Shown: piece after piece, positions 38,230-47,538 of the stretch
Layout of the letters: every line of letters starts with the position of its first letter
Numbering within the stretch: the first letter of the stretch is position 1
The notes under the pieces: generated by a model
What the model was told of the DNA's origin: nothing
The model's database searches: none
What the model saw: the letters and a program-made list of their open reading frames with translations, nothing else
Source: UKL13-2 sp044229235
GTDB lineage: Bacteria; Pseudomonadota; Gammaproteobacteria; Burkholderiales; Usitatibacteraceae
Length of the DNA: 64,000 nucleotides
NCBI GenBank assembly: GCA_044229235.1
Contig: JBGATH010000008.1
Coordinates: forward strand, 1-64,000
Reading direction: 5' to 3'
Translations under genes and position numbers: made by a program

Positions 38230-38715
38230 ATGACATTGCCAGCCGCCACAGCGAATCTCAAAGCAATACTCGACGAACTGATCAGCCTCGCGCGCGAAGC
38301 CGAGTGGGTGTATTCAAACGTGGCGCTGGAAGCCAGTGATGCGGCGCTGATCGGCTACGCGATGCAGCGCGCCGCGCGCTGTCTGGCGCGCGCCGACGAT
38401 TTGGCGGCGATCGCGGTCCTGTATGGCCGGCCGCCGCATCGCGCGGACTCGGCGCGCGGCTTTGCGCATCGTACCTGGACACAACTGCGGATTGCCATGC
38501 GCAGACGAGGCGACCTGCGATTGCTCGACGATTGCGCGCGCGTCGAGGACGACACGCTGCGGGCCTACGAGCGCGTTTTGCGGCATCCCCTGCCGGCCAG
38601 CCTGCGCATCGCCCTGCAGGGCGAATTGGTCACGCTGCAGCTTTGCCGTGAACAGCTGCGCGAACTGGGCAACCGGGTCTGCGGACAAACTGCCGGCAAG
38701 ACGCGCGTCGCCTGA
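38230..38715 (+). CDS. DUF2383 / PA2169-type four-helix-bundle protein
   Basis: This is a 161-aa all-helical ferritin-like bundle. The pattern matches the PA2169/DUF2383 family: ILDELISLAREAEWVY.N at the start, SARGFAHRTWTQLRIAM in the middle, and LLDDCARVEDDTLRAYERVL followed by LPASLRIALQGEL. Members are linked to stress response, and several carry metal-binding acids. GGAACGGGA precedes ATG at 38230. It is single-gene. Confidence 0.8.
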   Translation: MTLPAATANLKAILDELISLAREAEWVYSNVALEASDAALIGYAMQRAARCLARADDLAAIAVLYGRPPHRADSARGFAHRTWTQLRIAMRRRGDLRLLDDCARVEDDTLRAYERVLRHPLPASLRIALQGELVTLQLCREQLRELGNRVCGQTAGKTRVA

Positions 38716-38766
38716 CATCGCAGCGGCCGGCCCATTGGCGTCGCCGGCCTTCGCAAGGCATCGGCG

Positions 38767-39732
38767 TCAGTCTGCCGCCTGCGCCCATTCGCGGCGCTTG
38801 TCGGTGGTCGGTGCTGCCGCGTCCTTTGCGGCAAGGCCGCCGAGCGCCTCGAGCAGGTCGTCCAGCATCTGCCGCAGCTCGCCGGTCATCAGCGTGAAAT
38901 CGGCGTCGAAGCGTTCATCCTCATCCTGCGGTGAACTCGCCGGTTGGCTGTCGTCGGTTTCGCTCATCACGGCCACGGCTGCCACGCGCTTGATCACCAG
39001 CGTTTCGGTGAGGACGAAGGACACGCGATTCATCCAGGTCATGCCGAGTCGCGTGCATTGCTTGCCGCCTTCGATATGGCGCCGGACATCGAGCGGATCG
39101 AGCGCGTGCCGCACGAAGCGCACCGTGGCCTTCTCGTCGGAGGGCATTTGCAGCTCGGCATCGTCGTCGATGCTGAACCCGGCGGGCGCCCGGTCGGCTG
39201 CGAGCCATCCGGTCATGGCGGAGCCAGGCCCCTGCGCGGTGTTCAGGCGCTCGGCGACGAAGTCATCGATGCACTTGTTCAGCGACAGCATCACCTCATC
39301 GGCCTTGCCGGGGGAACCGGCGTCCACCACCAGCCAGCCGTTGGCCGGATCGATCCACACGCGCGTGTCGCGCCGCACGTTGAAGGCGCGCGGCAGCAGT
39401 TCGTCGATGGCCTGCTCCTTGAGGTCGCGCATCTGCTTGCGCCCCGGCTTGTAGCCCTGGCTCTCCTCGGCCTTCTGCGCCTTGATCCTCGTGACTTCCT
39501 TGATGACGGAGGCGGGCAGCAGCTTCTTTTCCGTGCCGAGCGAGATCAGGTACTGGCCATGCACGGTCTTTACCAGCGGACCGTGCTCGCGCGGCGGCGC
39601 CCAGCCGGAAGCCTGAAGCTCAAAGCCCGAGGGCGAGCGGAACAGGTGGCGGGAAAGTTGTTGTTCGAGTTGCGCGGCGGTGATTTTCCACGGCGCGGGG
39701 AAACGATAGAGCTGCAGGTTCTTGAACCACAT
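38767..39732 (-). CDS. rdgC: Recombination-associated protein RdgC
   Basis: This 321-aa DNA-binding ring protein modulates RecA. MWFKNLQLYRF at the start is the family signature, and the start is set there (39732). SPSGFELQASGWAPPREHG, KAQKAEESQGYKPGRKQMRDLKEQ and RAFNVRRDTRVWIDPANGWLVVD are conserved blocks. The C-terminal tail (after about residue 260) is variable and acidic, as in homologues. It ends convergently with the preceding four-helix protein gene. Confidence 0.96.
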   Translation of the reverse strand: MWFKNLQLYRFPAPWKITAAQLEQQLSRHLFRSPSGFELQASGWAPPREHGPLVKTVHGQYLISLGTEKKLLPASVIKEVTRIKAQKAEESQGYKPGRKQMRDLKEQAIDELLPRAFNVRRDTRVWIDPANGWLVVDAGSPGKADEVMLSLNKCIDDFVAERLNTAQGPGSAMTGWLAADRAPAGFSIDDDAELQMPSDEKATVRFVRHALDPLDVRRHIEGGKQCTRLGMTWMNRVSFVLTETLVIKRVAAVAVMSETDDSQPASSPQDEDERFDADFTLMTGELRQMLDDLLEALGGLAAKDAAAPTTDKRREWAQAAD

Positions 39733-39825
39733 GAATGCCACCGGCAAAAAGGGGCACAGTTTAACCGAAGCGCAACCGCGCCGGCCGGATGCGTGCCGCG
39801 AATCCGGTCGCCTGATTCGCGCCAG

Positions 39826-40572
39826 TCAGTCTTTTGTTTGCGGATGCATGCGCCGATAGCCGCGCCCGGCGCGCGTCCCGGCCTTGATTTGCCGCCTTGA
39901 CTCGGCAACGGCATCGTCAGGCCGCTCGGGCTGCGACCACTTGCCGGTCTTCGGGTCGAGGATGTTCAGGTATCCGCCGGGATTGATGCCGAACGACAGC
40001 AGCGTTTCGCCGTTGTATTGCGTGCCGAGGAAGTCATTGCGCCGCCCCTCGGCCTCGCCCGGGCTGAAATAGCTCGGCAGGACAAAGTTGGAGACGGCAA
40101 CCTCATCGATCAGGTAGTTCTCGTTCTGCACCGCGTCGCACATCTCGAACATGTGCAGCACCTTGCGGCGCCGATCCAGCGGGTGCGGGCCCTGCACGAA
40201 CAGGTTGGCCATCGGGTCGCCGACCAGCTCGAGCGCCTCATGCGAAAGCGTGATCGACCAGTGCTCCTTCATCTGCCTGCACATTTCCAGCAGAACGATG
40301 CCGAACGGGATGTCGGCAAAGTTCGAGACGTGAAAGCCGGTGGCTTTGATGGCGCTGCTGCCCTCCACGAGGTACAGGACGGCGTCACCGCGCATGTCGG
40401 AGGGGTGATTCACATGCGGCCGCGAGCCGACCGGCCCCTCGAGGCGCAGCGTGGCGCCAAAGCTCCAGTACGGCTCGAAGTCTTCGCTGATCTGGCGGTT
40501 GATGGCGCGCGCCACCCGCTGCAGCTCCGCGTCCGTCACCGTCTTCGAGTGATTGATGAGGGAGATGATCAT
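39826..40572 (-). CDS. Hypothetical protein with an HEALE motif (possible metalloprotein)
   Basis: This 248-aa protein has no signal peptide. LSHEALELVGDPMANLFVQGP (about 105-125) contains an HE..E pattern of the kind that ligates zinc in metallopeptidase-like folds. A later acidic segment MFEMCDAVQNENYLIDEVAVSNFVLPSYFSP precedes a C-terminal basic tail. A conserved-looking GINPGGYLNILDPKTGKWSQ follows. No family was recognised with confidence. It lies just upstream of rdgC on the same strand, 93 bp apart. Confidence 0.65.
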   Translation of the reverse strand: MIISLINHSKTVTDAELQRVARAINRQISEDFEPYWSFGATLRLEGPVGSRPHVNHPSDMRGDAVLYLVEGSSAIKATGFHVSNFADIPFGIVLLEMCRQMKEHWSITLSHEALELVGDPMANLFVQGPHPLDRRRKVLHMFEMCDAVQNENYLIDEVAVSNFVLPSYFSPGEAEGRRNDFLGTQYNGETLLSFGINPGGYLNILDPKTGKWSQPERPDDAVAESRRQIKAGTRAGRGYRRMHPQTKD

Positions 40573-41320
40573 GGCCTGCCTCCTCGTTGGCGCCGCTCAC
40601 GCGCCGGTGGGTAACGTGCGCCGTTCAATGGACAGCGCGCCCAATGCCAAGAATCTTAGCGCACATCGGCTGAATTGCTGCGCTTGCGAATCATGTTTGA
40701 CTAATAAACAACAAATGCAATTCACATCGTGATTCTGACCGTGAAACTGCCGCGCCGGCTATGGAAAATCGATGTTGCGGCTCGTTGCGACGATTTGTGG
40801 TGAGTCCTTTTAGCGCGGCCAGTTGACGCGCGCTGCTTCCAGGTTAACGCTGCGATACCGCACAGGACGGCAAGAACGCGTGTTAACGGTCGCGCAATTT
40901 CAAGTTTCGGTGAACGTATTTGTTGCCGGCGGCGAGCAGGAATCTGTTGCGGTGCGGTCAATTGTTAACTATGTTTCCAGGGCCTACGAACTGGCGGAAT
41001 AGACGAGTAGAGTGGAAGCGCGTGTATGCCGGGGCTGGCGACAATTAGCGGCAGATGCAGGCATCTTGCAAACGGCTGCAACAAGCGGCGTGCAAGTGCG
41101 GATGCTGCCGGCGGCCCCCGATCATTAACAGCGCCGCCGCGATTATCGGAATCGCCGCGACGCAGTAGTGGTGACGAGCCCGGGCAGGGCGGATGGTGAT
41201 TCAAGGCAGTTTGTTCGCCGCGTTGCGGTGAACGCAGGAAACAGATCCGGTCATAGATGCCGGGCTGATGGGAATACAAAACACAGCAACATGCACTCAC
41301 TCTAGACGGGGTCACTTACC
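40573..41320. other. Gene-free stretch of about 750 bp
   Basis: No convincing gene is seen. Short minus-strand ORFs at 40722-40961 and 40965-41315 have no ribosome binding site and non-proteinlike composition. GTTAAC occurs three times. The stretch probably holds divergent promoters for the HEALE gene and the LuxR-type regulator, but no promoter could be assigned. Confidence 0.45.
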
Positions 41321-42280
41321 ATGATGAAGAACGTTGTAACGGCGAAGGAAATCAAGATGCTGGAGTTGCTCGCACAGGGCGCATCCAGCAAGGAACTGGC
41401 GAAGGCGCTGGGCTACAGCGAAGGCACGATGCGGGTGTACCTGCATCTGATGTATCGCAAGATTGGCGTGCGCACCAAGACCACTGCGGTCACCTGGTAT
41501 CTGGCGCGGACCAATCGCAACCTGGACCAGTCGGCCGCGTCCGAACCGGTACGCCCGGTCGTGCAGGAAGAACAGTTCGGCGATTTCGCGGTGCGCACCA
41601 ACCTGTTTGCCGCACTCGGCGTCATGAGCATGTTCTTCGGCGCGTATGGACGCATGTGGGATGTGGCCAATCGACTCAAGGGCGGCGGCACCGAAGAGGG
41701 GGTTGCGGCGCGCCAGCGCATTTCACGGCAGATCTGGGAAGCTGCACTGGCCGGCGATTTTGTTTTCGCCAAGCGTTTCTACGACAACGGTCACGTGCCG
41801 AAACTGTTCGTCGATTCACCGTCAGACGCGGTGCTGCTGGCCAGCATGCTGCTACTTGGTGGTTACACCCATGCCGGCCAGCGCACCATGTCGATTTTGG
41901 TGCGCCGCGAGCGCGGTCGCATCGGCATCAGCGCCAGCGAACACAAGTTGCTGCAGGCGTTGCGCGACATCGCCACCGGCGCGCGTGGCCGCAATGCCGA
42001 GGCGCTCAACTGCCTGTACCAGCTGGCGCGCGAAGGCAATTCGCAACAAGTGCTCAAGCACACGGTGATGCTGCTGCTGTACTACATCTATCTCGGTGAG
42101 CGCGACACCGCCAAGACCGTGGCGACAGCCAACGCCATCTGGTCCGAAGCGCAGAGCATTCGCCAGCACCTGCAGGCGATGGGCGAGAAGCCGCTTGACG
42201 GCGATGTGGCCTTGCCTTCGCCGCCCGCCGTCTCGGCCGCGCAAATGCGCGATTACCTCGACAAGCTCGCGCACGCCTAG
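41321..42280 (+). CDS. LuxR-type HTH regulator with HTH at the N-terminus
   Basis: This protein is 319 aa. The DNA-binding domain is at residues 1-65: VTAKEIKMLELLAQGASSKELAKAL, then MRVYLHLMYRKIGVRTKTTAV, matching LuxR/FixJ helix-turn-helix domains. These normally sit at the C-terminus. The remaining 250 residues have no recognised domain, with one hydrophobic stretch (FAALGVMSMFFGAYG, about 94) and a helical repeat-like region. The ATG at 41321 directly follows TCACTTACC. Targets unknown. Confidence 0.75.
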   Translation: MMKNVVTAKEIKMLELLAQGASSKELAKALGYSEGTMRVYLHLMYRKIGVRTKTTAVTWYLARTNRNLDQSAASEPVRPVVQEEQFGDFAVRTNLFAALGVMSMFFGAYGRMWDVANRLKGGGTEEGVAARQRISRQIWEAALAGDFVFAKRFYDNGHVPKLFVDSPSDAVLLASMLLLGGYTHAGQRTMSILVRRERGRIGISASEHKLLQALRDIATGARGRNAEALNCLYQLAREGNSQQVLKHTVMLLLYYIYLGERDTAKTVATANAIWSEAQSIRQHLQAMGEKPLDGDVALPSPPAVSAAQMRDYLDKLAHA

Positions 42281-42638
42281 CGCCAACCTGCCGCGCAGTA
42301 CCGCAGCGCACGCGACGGCGATCGCTGCGGTGACTGGATTGCGGTGTCGACGTCGACGCCGGCGTATCTGCGTCGTTGTTCGCACCATGGCCGGGCGCGC
42401 CGGGATTATCCGGGTCCGCCGCCGGCGCGGGTTGCCGGGCGACCGGCCGGTACAATGCACACGCCAAGGCAAATTTCATTTGTAACGCGCGCTTCGGAAT
42501 CGCCTGAATTTTGCAGGTCAGTTTTCCGCGGGCCGGTCGCGCCGGAAAGTACATAAGTTAATTTTTCGCTGCGAACGCGTGCGGGCCGTTGCCGTCTCGT
42601 GCCACGCTCGCAGCGGATCGGGCAGGGGAGTGGTGCGC
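42281..42638. other. Gene-free stretch
   Basis: No gene is supported between the LuxR-type gene and the dehydrogenase gene. The right part turns AT-rich (ACATAAGTTAATTTTT at about 42551), which may mark a promoter. Confidence 0.35.
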
Positions 42639-43586
42639 ATGAGAATCGTGGTGTATTCGCCGGCAGACGATGGCCCGCAATGGTGTGCGTTGCTGCGTGG
42701 GCATTTTCCCGGCGCGGAAGTGTGGACTTGGGATTCCGGCGCCGGCGCGCGCCAAGCCGATTACGCCGTGGTCTGGTCGCCACCGGCCGAAATGTTTGCG
42801 GCAGCGCAGCCTTTCTGCGCCATTTTCACCATGGGTGCCGGGGTGGACCGGCTCCTGCGCATGTCGAACCTGGCTGCCCTCACGCGCGGTGCCCCGATCA
42901 TTCGCCTCAATGACGCCGGCATGGCGATGCAGATGGCCGAGTACGTGGTGCATGCGTTGGTGCGCGAGGTGCGCGGCCTGGCTCGATATGAACAGCAGCA
43001 GACGCGGGGTGAATGGCGCAAGTGGCCGTACATTTCCCGGCAGGATTGGCCGGTCGGTGTGATGGGCCTGGGGTCGATCGGTGCGGCGGTCGCCAGCGCG
43101 GTCGCGTCATTCGGTTACCCGACACTGGGCTGGTCGCGCTCGCCGAAACTGGTGCCGGGCGTCGAAACCTGCCATGGCGCGGACGCACTCGACGCCTTCT
43201 TGCGGCGCGTGAAGGTTCTGGTCTGCGTACTGCCGCTGACACCTGAAACCGAGGGCATTCTCGACCGCGCCAACCTCGGCAAGCTGATGCCCGGCGCCTA
43301 CCTGATCAACGTCGCGCGCGGCCAGCATCTGGTCGACGGCGACCTGATCGCGCTCATCGATGCGGGACACCTGTCCGGCGCGATGCTGGATGTCTTCCAC
43401 GACGAACCCTTGCCGGCCAACCACCCTTTGTGGTCGCACCCGAAAATCGGCATTACCCCGCACATTTCGGCGGTGACGGTGATCGGCGAGAGCGCAGCAC
43501 AGATTGCAGAAAAAATTACGCGCATCGAGGCCGGCCAGCCGGCCGGCACCATCGAGGGCGTGGTGCGGCCTGAACGCGGGTACTGA
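42639..43586 (+). CDS. ghrA: Glyoxylate/hydroxypyruvate reductase A-type D-2-hydroxyacid dehydrogenase
   Basis: This 315-aa NAD(P)H-dependent reductase is close in length to E. coli GhrA (312). Nucleotide-binding GLGSIGAAVA (about 147), substrate Arg in NVARGQHLVDGDL, Glu in FHDEPLPANHPLW, and catalytic His in ITPHISAVT form the expected set. FTMGAGVDRLL fits the GhrA substrate-domain motif. ATG at 42639 is preferred because it starts the Rossmann-like N-terminal strand MRIVVYS. Confidence 0.88.
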   Translation: MRIVVYSPADDGPQWCALLRGHFPGAEVWTWDSGAGARQADYAVVWSPPAEMFAAAQPFCAIFTMGAGVDRLLRMSNLAALTRGAPIIRLNDAGMAMQMAEYVVHALVREVRGLARYEQQQTRGEWRKWPYISRQDWPVGVMGLGSIGAAVASAVASFGYPTLGWSRSPKLVPGVETCHGADALDAFLRRVKVLVCVLPLTPETEGILDRANLGKLMPGAYLINVARGQHLVDGDLIALIDAGHLSGAMLDVFHDEPLPANHPLWSHPKIGITPHISAVTVIGESAAQIAEKITRIEAGQPAGTIEGVVRPERGY

Positions 43587-43596
43587 CGGCCAGCCG

Positions 43597-45249
43597 CTAG
43601 CGCGACTTGGTGCTGTGCATGTTCAGCACGTTTGGCGGCGCGACGAAGGAATCGGCGCGCGACACCGCCCAGAAAACCTTGAACACCGGCAGGTCCGGCA
43701 CGCCATCGAGCAGCTCGCCCGGCTTGGCCCAAAGATGCAGCGCGGCAAGTGAACGCACCTCGGTGGAGGACACGCGGCGGATTACGTGTTCGGGCCCCAG
43801 CTGGTTGGGATGGGTGAGCCCGGCCGCGGCCAGCAGTTCCTTGAGCGCTTCCATGGTGTTCTCATGAAACTGGAACACGCGCTCGGCCTTGTCGGGCACC
43901 ACCAGCGCGCGCATGCGCTTCGGGTCCTGCGTGGTCACGCCGGTGGGACAGAAACCGGTATGGCAGGTCTGTGCCTGCAGGCAGCCCAGCGCAAACATGA
44001 AGCCGCGGGCGGCATTGCACCAGTCGGCACCCATGGCGATGGTGCGCGAGACATCGAAGGCGGTAACGATCTTGGCCGAAGCGCCGATCTTGATGCGCTC
44101 GCGCAGGTTTACGCCCACCAATGTGTTGTGCACCAGCATCAGCGCCTCGCGCAATGGCGCGCCGACGTGATCGGTGAACTCCAGCGGCGCCGCGCCGGTG
44201 CCGCCTTCGCCTCCGTCAACCACGATGAAATCCGGCGTGATCCCGGTCTGCATCATGGCCTTGACGATGCCGAACCATTCCCACGGATGCCCGACCGCGA
44301 ACTTGAGACCCACCGGTTTGCCATCGGAGAGTTCGCGCAATTGCGCCACGAACTGCATCATCTCGATCGGCGTGCTGAATGCCGAGTGCTTAGCGGGTGA
44401 AATGCAGTCGGTGCCCGGGGGCACGCCGCGCGCCTCGGCGATCTCGGGCGTGACCTTCGCGCCGGGCAACACCCCGCCGTGACCGGGCTTGGCGCCCTGC
44501 GACAGTTTTATCTCGATCATCTTCACCTGCGCGGAGGCGGCATTGGCCTTGAATTTTTCGGCGTCAAATCCTCCCTGTTCATTGCGGCATCCAAAGTAGC
44601 CCGAGCCGATTTCCCACACCAGGTCGCCGCCTTTTTCGCGGTGGTATCGCGAGATCGAGCCTTCGCCGGTGTCATGGTAAAAATTGCCGCGGCGCGCGCC
44701 TTCATTGAGCGACATGATGGCGTTTGCGGACAGGGCGCCGAAGCTCATGGCCGAGATGTTGAACACGCTGGCCGAGTAGGGCTGCCGGCAATCCGGACCG
44801 CCGATGTCGATGCGGAAGTCGTGGCTGGCGATCTCCGAGGGAGACATCGAATGATTCATCCACTCGTAGCTGGGCTGGTAGAAATTGAGCTGGGTGCCGA
44901 ACGGCCGCTTGTCCGGCACACCCTTGGCGCGCTGGTAAATGATGCTGCGCTGGGCACGCGAGTAGGGCAGCTCCTCGGTGTCCGCTTCCATGAAGTACTG
45001 GCGGATTTCCGGACGGAAGTGTTCGAGGAAAAAGCGCAGATGCGCAACCACCGGATAGTTGCGGCGTATCGCCTGCCGGTCTTGCGAGTAGTCGATGAGC
45101 CCCACCAGTGACAGGAAGCCGAATGCCAGCGCCGGCAGCGTCCACCACATTGAGTTGGCGGAAAACAGGATGCACAGCACGGTGGCGATGATGCACGCTG
45201 TCCACGCCCAATAGCGCTCCGGAATGATCGAATCGATGGCGTTCAGCAC
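43597..45249 (-). CDS. FMN-binding glutamate synthase family protein
   Basis: This protein is 550 aa. Two N-terminal TM helices (about 12-55) are followed by the FMN-binding GltB/GltS central domain: GSGYFGCRNEQGGF, KLSQGAKPGHGGVLPG, DGGEGGTGAAPLEFTDHVG, and the Fe-S cysteines CLQAQTCHTGFC. Membrane-anchored members of this family are not canonical GOGAT, and their electron donor and substrate are unproven. GTG at 45249 is chosen because GGAGGAG lies 5 bp upstream and the homologue-like start is VLNAIDSIIPERYW. Confidence 0.88.
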   Translation of the reverse strand: MLNAIDSIIPERYWAWTACIIATVLCILFSANSMWWTLPALAFGFLSLVGLIDYSQDRQAIRRNYPVVAHLRFFLEHFRPEIRQYFMEADTEELPYSRAQRSIIYQRAKGVPDKRPFGTQLNFYQPSYEWMNHSMSPSEIASHDFRIDIGGPDCRQPYSASVFNISAMSFGALSANAIMSLNEGARRGNFYHDTGEGSISRYHREKGGDLVWEIGSGYFGCRNEQGGFDAEKFKANAASAQVKMIEIKLSQGAKPGHGGVLPGAKVTPEIAEARGVPPGTDCISPAKHSAFSTPIEMMQFVAQLRELSDGKPVGLKFAVGHPWEWFGIVKAMMQTGITPDFIVVDGGEGGTGAAPLEFTDHVGAPLREALMLVHNTLVGVNLRERIKIGASAKIVTAFDVSRTIAMGADWCNAARGFMFALGCLQAQTCHTGFCPTGVTTQDPKRMRALVVPDKAERVFQFHENTMEALKELLAAAGLTHPNQLGPEHVIRRVSSTEVRSLAALHLWAKPGELLDGVPDLPVFKVFWAVSRADSFVAPPNVLNMHSTKSR

Positions 45250-45391
45250 GGCGACTCCTCCAGTGTTTTGGTCTTGTAATTGGATGATAGCAGCCGGGTT
45301 GAGGGGGGCGGTGCCTTGTAGGGTCAGGCTGCCGGAGTTGAATGGCGCGCTCAAGGCTGATCGTGATTGACTATTTGCACACTATCAAAAA

Positions 45392-45580
45392 GGGCACTTC
45401 CCTCTTTTCTAAAGAGGGTGAGACGGGGAATTCACGAAGCATGCTTCGTGCCCGGCGAACGGCATTCCGATGCAACGGAATGCGCGACCCGCAGGGGGTG
45501 AGGGAGATTTTCGGTATTCAACCCGAAGGAGGCACCGAGAAATCCTCCTCTATCCTCCTTTAGAAAAGGAGGAAGTGCCC
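45392..45580. repeat. Structured 189-bp element G1
   Basis: It lies in the 45250-45626 gene-free stretch. Near-identical 23-bp ends in inverted orientation (GGGCACTTCC...CTTTAG/ reverse). Inside are a perfect 18-bp palindrome CACGAAGCATGCTTCGTG (45433-45450) and a hairpin GCATTCCG-ATGCAA-CGGAATGC (45462-45483). The same architecture recurs as G2 at 47302-47450, on the other side of the D-aminoacylase gene and in the same orientation. Confidence 0.85.
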
Positions 45581-45626
45581 AGTTGGGACCGCGGCGCGCA
45601 GGTGAACTACCGAACGTAGTGAAGGG

Positions 45627-47231
45627 TCAGCGCCCCGCCAAATACCCCGGCCCCTTCAACGTGCTCCCCGGCCGCGCGCCGGTGTGCCTGCCTTCATCCA
45701 CCACCACTTGTCCGTTGACGATCACGGCCTGGAAGCCCACCGAGAACTGGTGCGGGTTTTCAAATGTGGCGCGATCGGCTACCGACTTCTCGTCGAAGAT
45801 CACGATGTCCGCCGCGTAGCCTTCCCGCAGCAGGCCACGGTCTTTCAGTTGGAATTTCTGCGCCGCCAACGACGTCATGCGGCGGACCGCATCCTCCAGC
45901 GTCACCAGCTGTTCTTCGCGCACGTATTTGCCCAGCACCCGCGCGTTGGTGCCGTAGCTGCGTGGATGCGGTACGCCGCGGCCGGTCTGCACGCCGCCGT
46001 CGGCACCGATCATGGCGAACGGGTACTTCATGATGAGCCGCACGTCATCCTCGTTCATGCCGTGGAACACCATCTGCGCGCCGCCGGCCAGCATCAGATC
46101 GAGAATGGTCTCGACCTCCTGCTCCATGCCGGCCGTCCGGCCGCGCAGCAGGTTGATCTGGCTGATGCTTTTGCCGTTCAGCGCCGGATTGGCGGCGTGA
46201 TACGCCACCACCGCGTAGCCAAAATCCGGGCGCTTGCTGCGACGCGCCGAGTCGAGGATTTCGCTAATGATCTTCTTGCGCTCCTCCGGATCGTTAATGC
46301 GCTTGCTGGTCGCGACACTGCCGCCTTCCAGCGCCCAGTCGGGCAGCAGCACGCCGAGGTTGGTGCTGCTGGCGGTGTATGGATATTGGTCGATGGTCAC
46401 GTCGAAGCCATCACGCCGCGCCTGCTCGACGATGGACAGCGTCTCCTTCGAGCGGCCCCAGTTGGCGTTGCCACTCACCTTGAAGTGCGAAATCTGCACG
46501 GGGATGCGCGCCTGCTTGCCGATATCGATGGCTTCGTTGATGGCATCGGCCACCTTGTTGCCCTCGTTGCGTATGTGCGAGGCATAGATGCCATTGAGCT
46601 TGCGCGCCGCCCTGGCCAGGCCCACCACTTCCTCGGTGTTGCTGTACATCCCGGGCAGGTAAATGAGCCCGGTGGAAAGCCCGACGGCGCCCTCTTTCAT
46701 GCCTTGTTCCACCAGCGATTCCATGGACTGTTGCTCGTTGGGCGAAGCGGGGCGATTGGCCAGCCCCATCGTCAGCCGCCGCACGGTATTGTGGCCCACC
46801 AGCGTCGCCACGTTGATCGATGTCCTGGTGGAATCCAGCTTGGCGAAGAACTCCTTGATGCTGTCGGCCGAGCCGCCGCAGTTGCCGGTGATCACGGTGG
46901 TCACGCCATCCTGCACGTAGTTGTCGGCGGTGGGTTTGTCGAAGACACCGAATTCAATGTGGGCATGGGTATCGATGAAACCCGGCGCGACGATGCGCCG
47001 ACCCGCATCGATGCGGCGTACAGCCGTGAAATTATTCAGGTTGCCGACGGCGACGATCCTGCCGCCTGACACCGCGACATCGCCCTCGAACCAGTTGTTG
47101 CCGGTGCCGTCGATGATGCGGCCGTTGGTGATCAACAGGTCGACGGATCTCGACGTGCGCTGGGAATCGGTCGGCGCCGTAACCGCACAGCCGGCGAGAA
47201 GTAACAGCAAACCTGCAGCAACAGTACGCAT
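45627..47231 (-). CDS. N-acyl-D-amino acid deacylase (D-aminoacylase) lipoprotein
   Basis: This 534-aa protein is of the amidohydrolase superfamily. Lipoprotein signal ending in the lipobox LLAGC (Cys at about 15), so it is probably outer-membrane anchored or periplasmic. Metal ligands GFIDTHAHIEF (about 90) are followed by conserved blocks TTVITGNCGGS, GLSTGLIYLPG, YASHIRNEG and VQISHFKVSG. The C-terminal GRHTGARPGSTLKGPG is typical of the family. It is flanked by elements G1 and G2, which could have moved it as a unit. Confidence 0.92.
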   Translation of the reverse strand: MRTVAAGLLLLLAGCAVTAPTDSQRTSRSVDLLITNGRIIDGTGNNWFEGDVAVSGGRIVAVGNLNNFTAVRRIDAGRRIVAPGFIDTHAHIEFGVFDKPTADNYVQDGVTTVITGNCGGSADSIKEFFAKLDSTRTSINVATLVGHNTVRRLTMGLANRPASPNEQQSMESLVEQGMKEGAVGLSTGLIYLPGMYSNTEEVVGLARAARKLNGIYASHIRNEGNKVADAINEAIDIGKQARIPVQISHFKVSGNANWGRSKETLSIVEQARRDGFDVTIDQYPYTASSTNLGVLLPDWALEGGSVATSKRINDPEERKKIISEILDSARRSKRPDFGYAVVAYHAANPALNGKSISQINLLRGRTAGMEQEVETILDLMLAGGAQMVFHGMNEDDVRLIMKYPFAMIGADGGVQTGRGVPHPRSYGTNARVLGKYVREEQLVTLEDAVRRMTSLAAQKFQLKDRGLLREGYAADIVIFDEKSVADRATFENPHQFSVGFQAVIVNGQVVVDEGRHTGARPGSTLKGPGYLAGR

Positions 47232-47301
47232 GTGGAATCTCCGATGGGGTTGCCGGCATTATCGTCGCGCGCAGGGTCAAGTCGCACTGTTTGCTCTCAG
47301 A

Positions 47302-47450
47302 CCTTCCCCGGCGCAGGCCGGGGGTGAGGCGGGGAATTCGCGGAGCATGCTCCGCGCCCGACGAACGCCAATCCAGTGCAGTGGATTGGCCCAAGTTTGT
47401 TGGGTGATTACAGCTACACAAAATTGGCCCCCGGCCTGCGCCGGGGAAGG
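47302..47450. repeat. Structured 149-bp element G2
   Basis: It fills most of the 47232-47537 gene-free stretch. Perfect 23-bp inverted ends (47302-47324 and 47428-47450). Core shared with G1: GGGGAATTC, then palindrome CGCGGAGCATGCTCCGCG (47339-47356) and hairpin CCAATCCA-GTGCAG-TGGATTGG (47368-47389). Stem bases differ from G1 but remain paired. Confidence 0.88.
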
Positions 47451-47474
47451 AATAATCCAAGATAAAGTATCGTA

Positions 47475-47538
47475 GATCGAGCATTGGCGCGCCTTCCATG
47501 GCAAAAATGTCCTGCGGGCCGCGCCAGTGCTTGAGTTT
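47475..47538. repeat. Palindromic interspersed repeat, copy B
   Basis: Left arm GATCGAGCATTGGCGCG and right arm CGCGCCAGTGCTTGAGTTT flank a core with CCTTCCATGGCAAAA. It reaches the stop codon of the GNAT gene. Confidence 0.8.

Noticed and set aside
40700..41000. Three GTTAAC sites as a regulatory cluster
   Set aside because: Irregular spacing and no known factor; could be chance.
40965..41315. Possible 116-aa minus-strand gene
   Set aside because: Pro/Ser/Arg-rich without a ribosome binding site or motif; probably non-coding upstream region.
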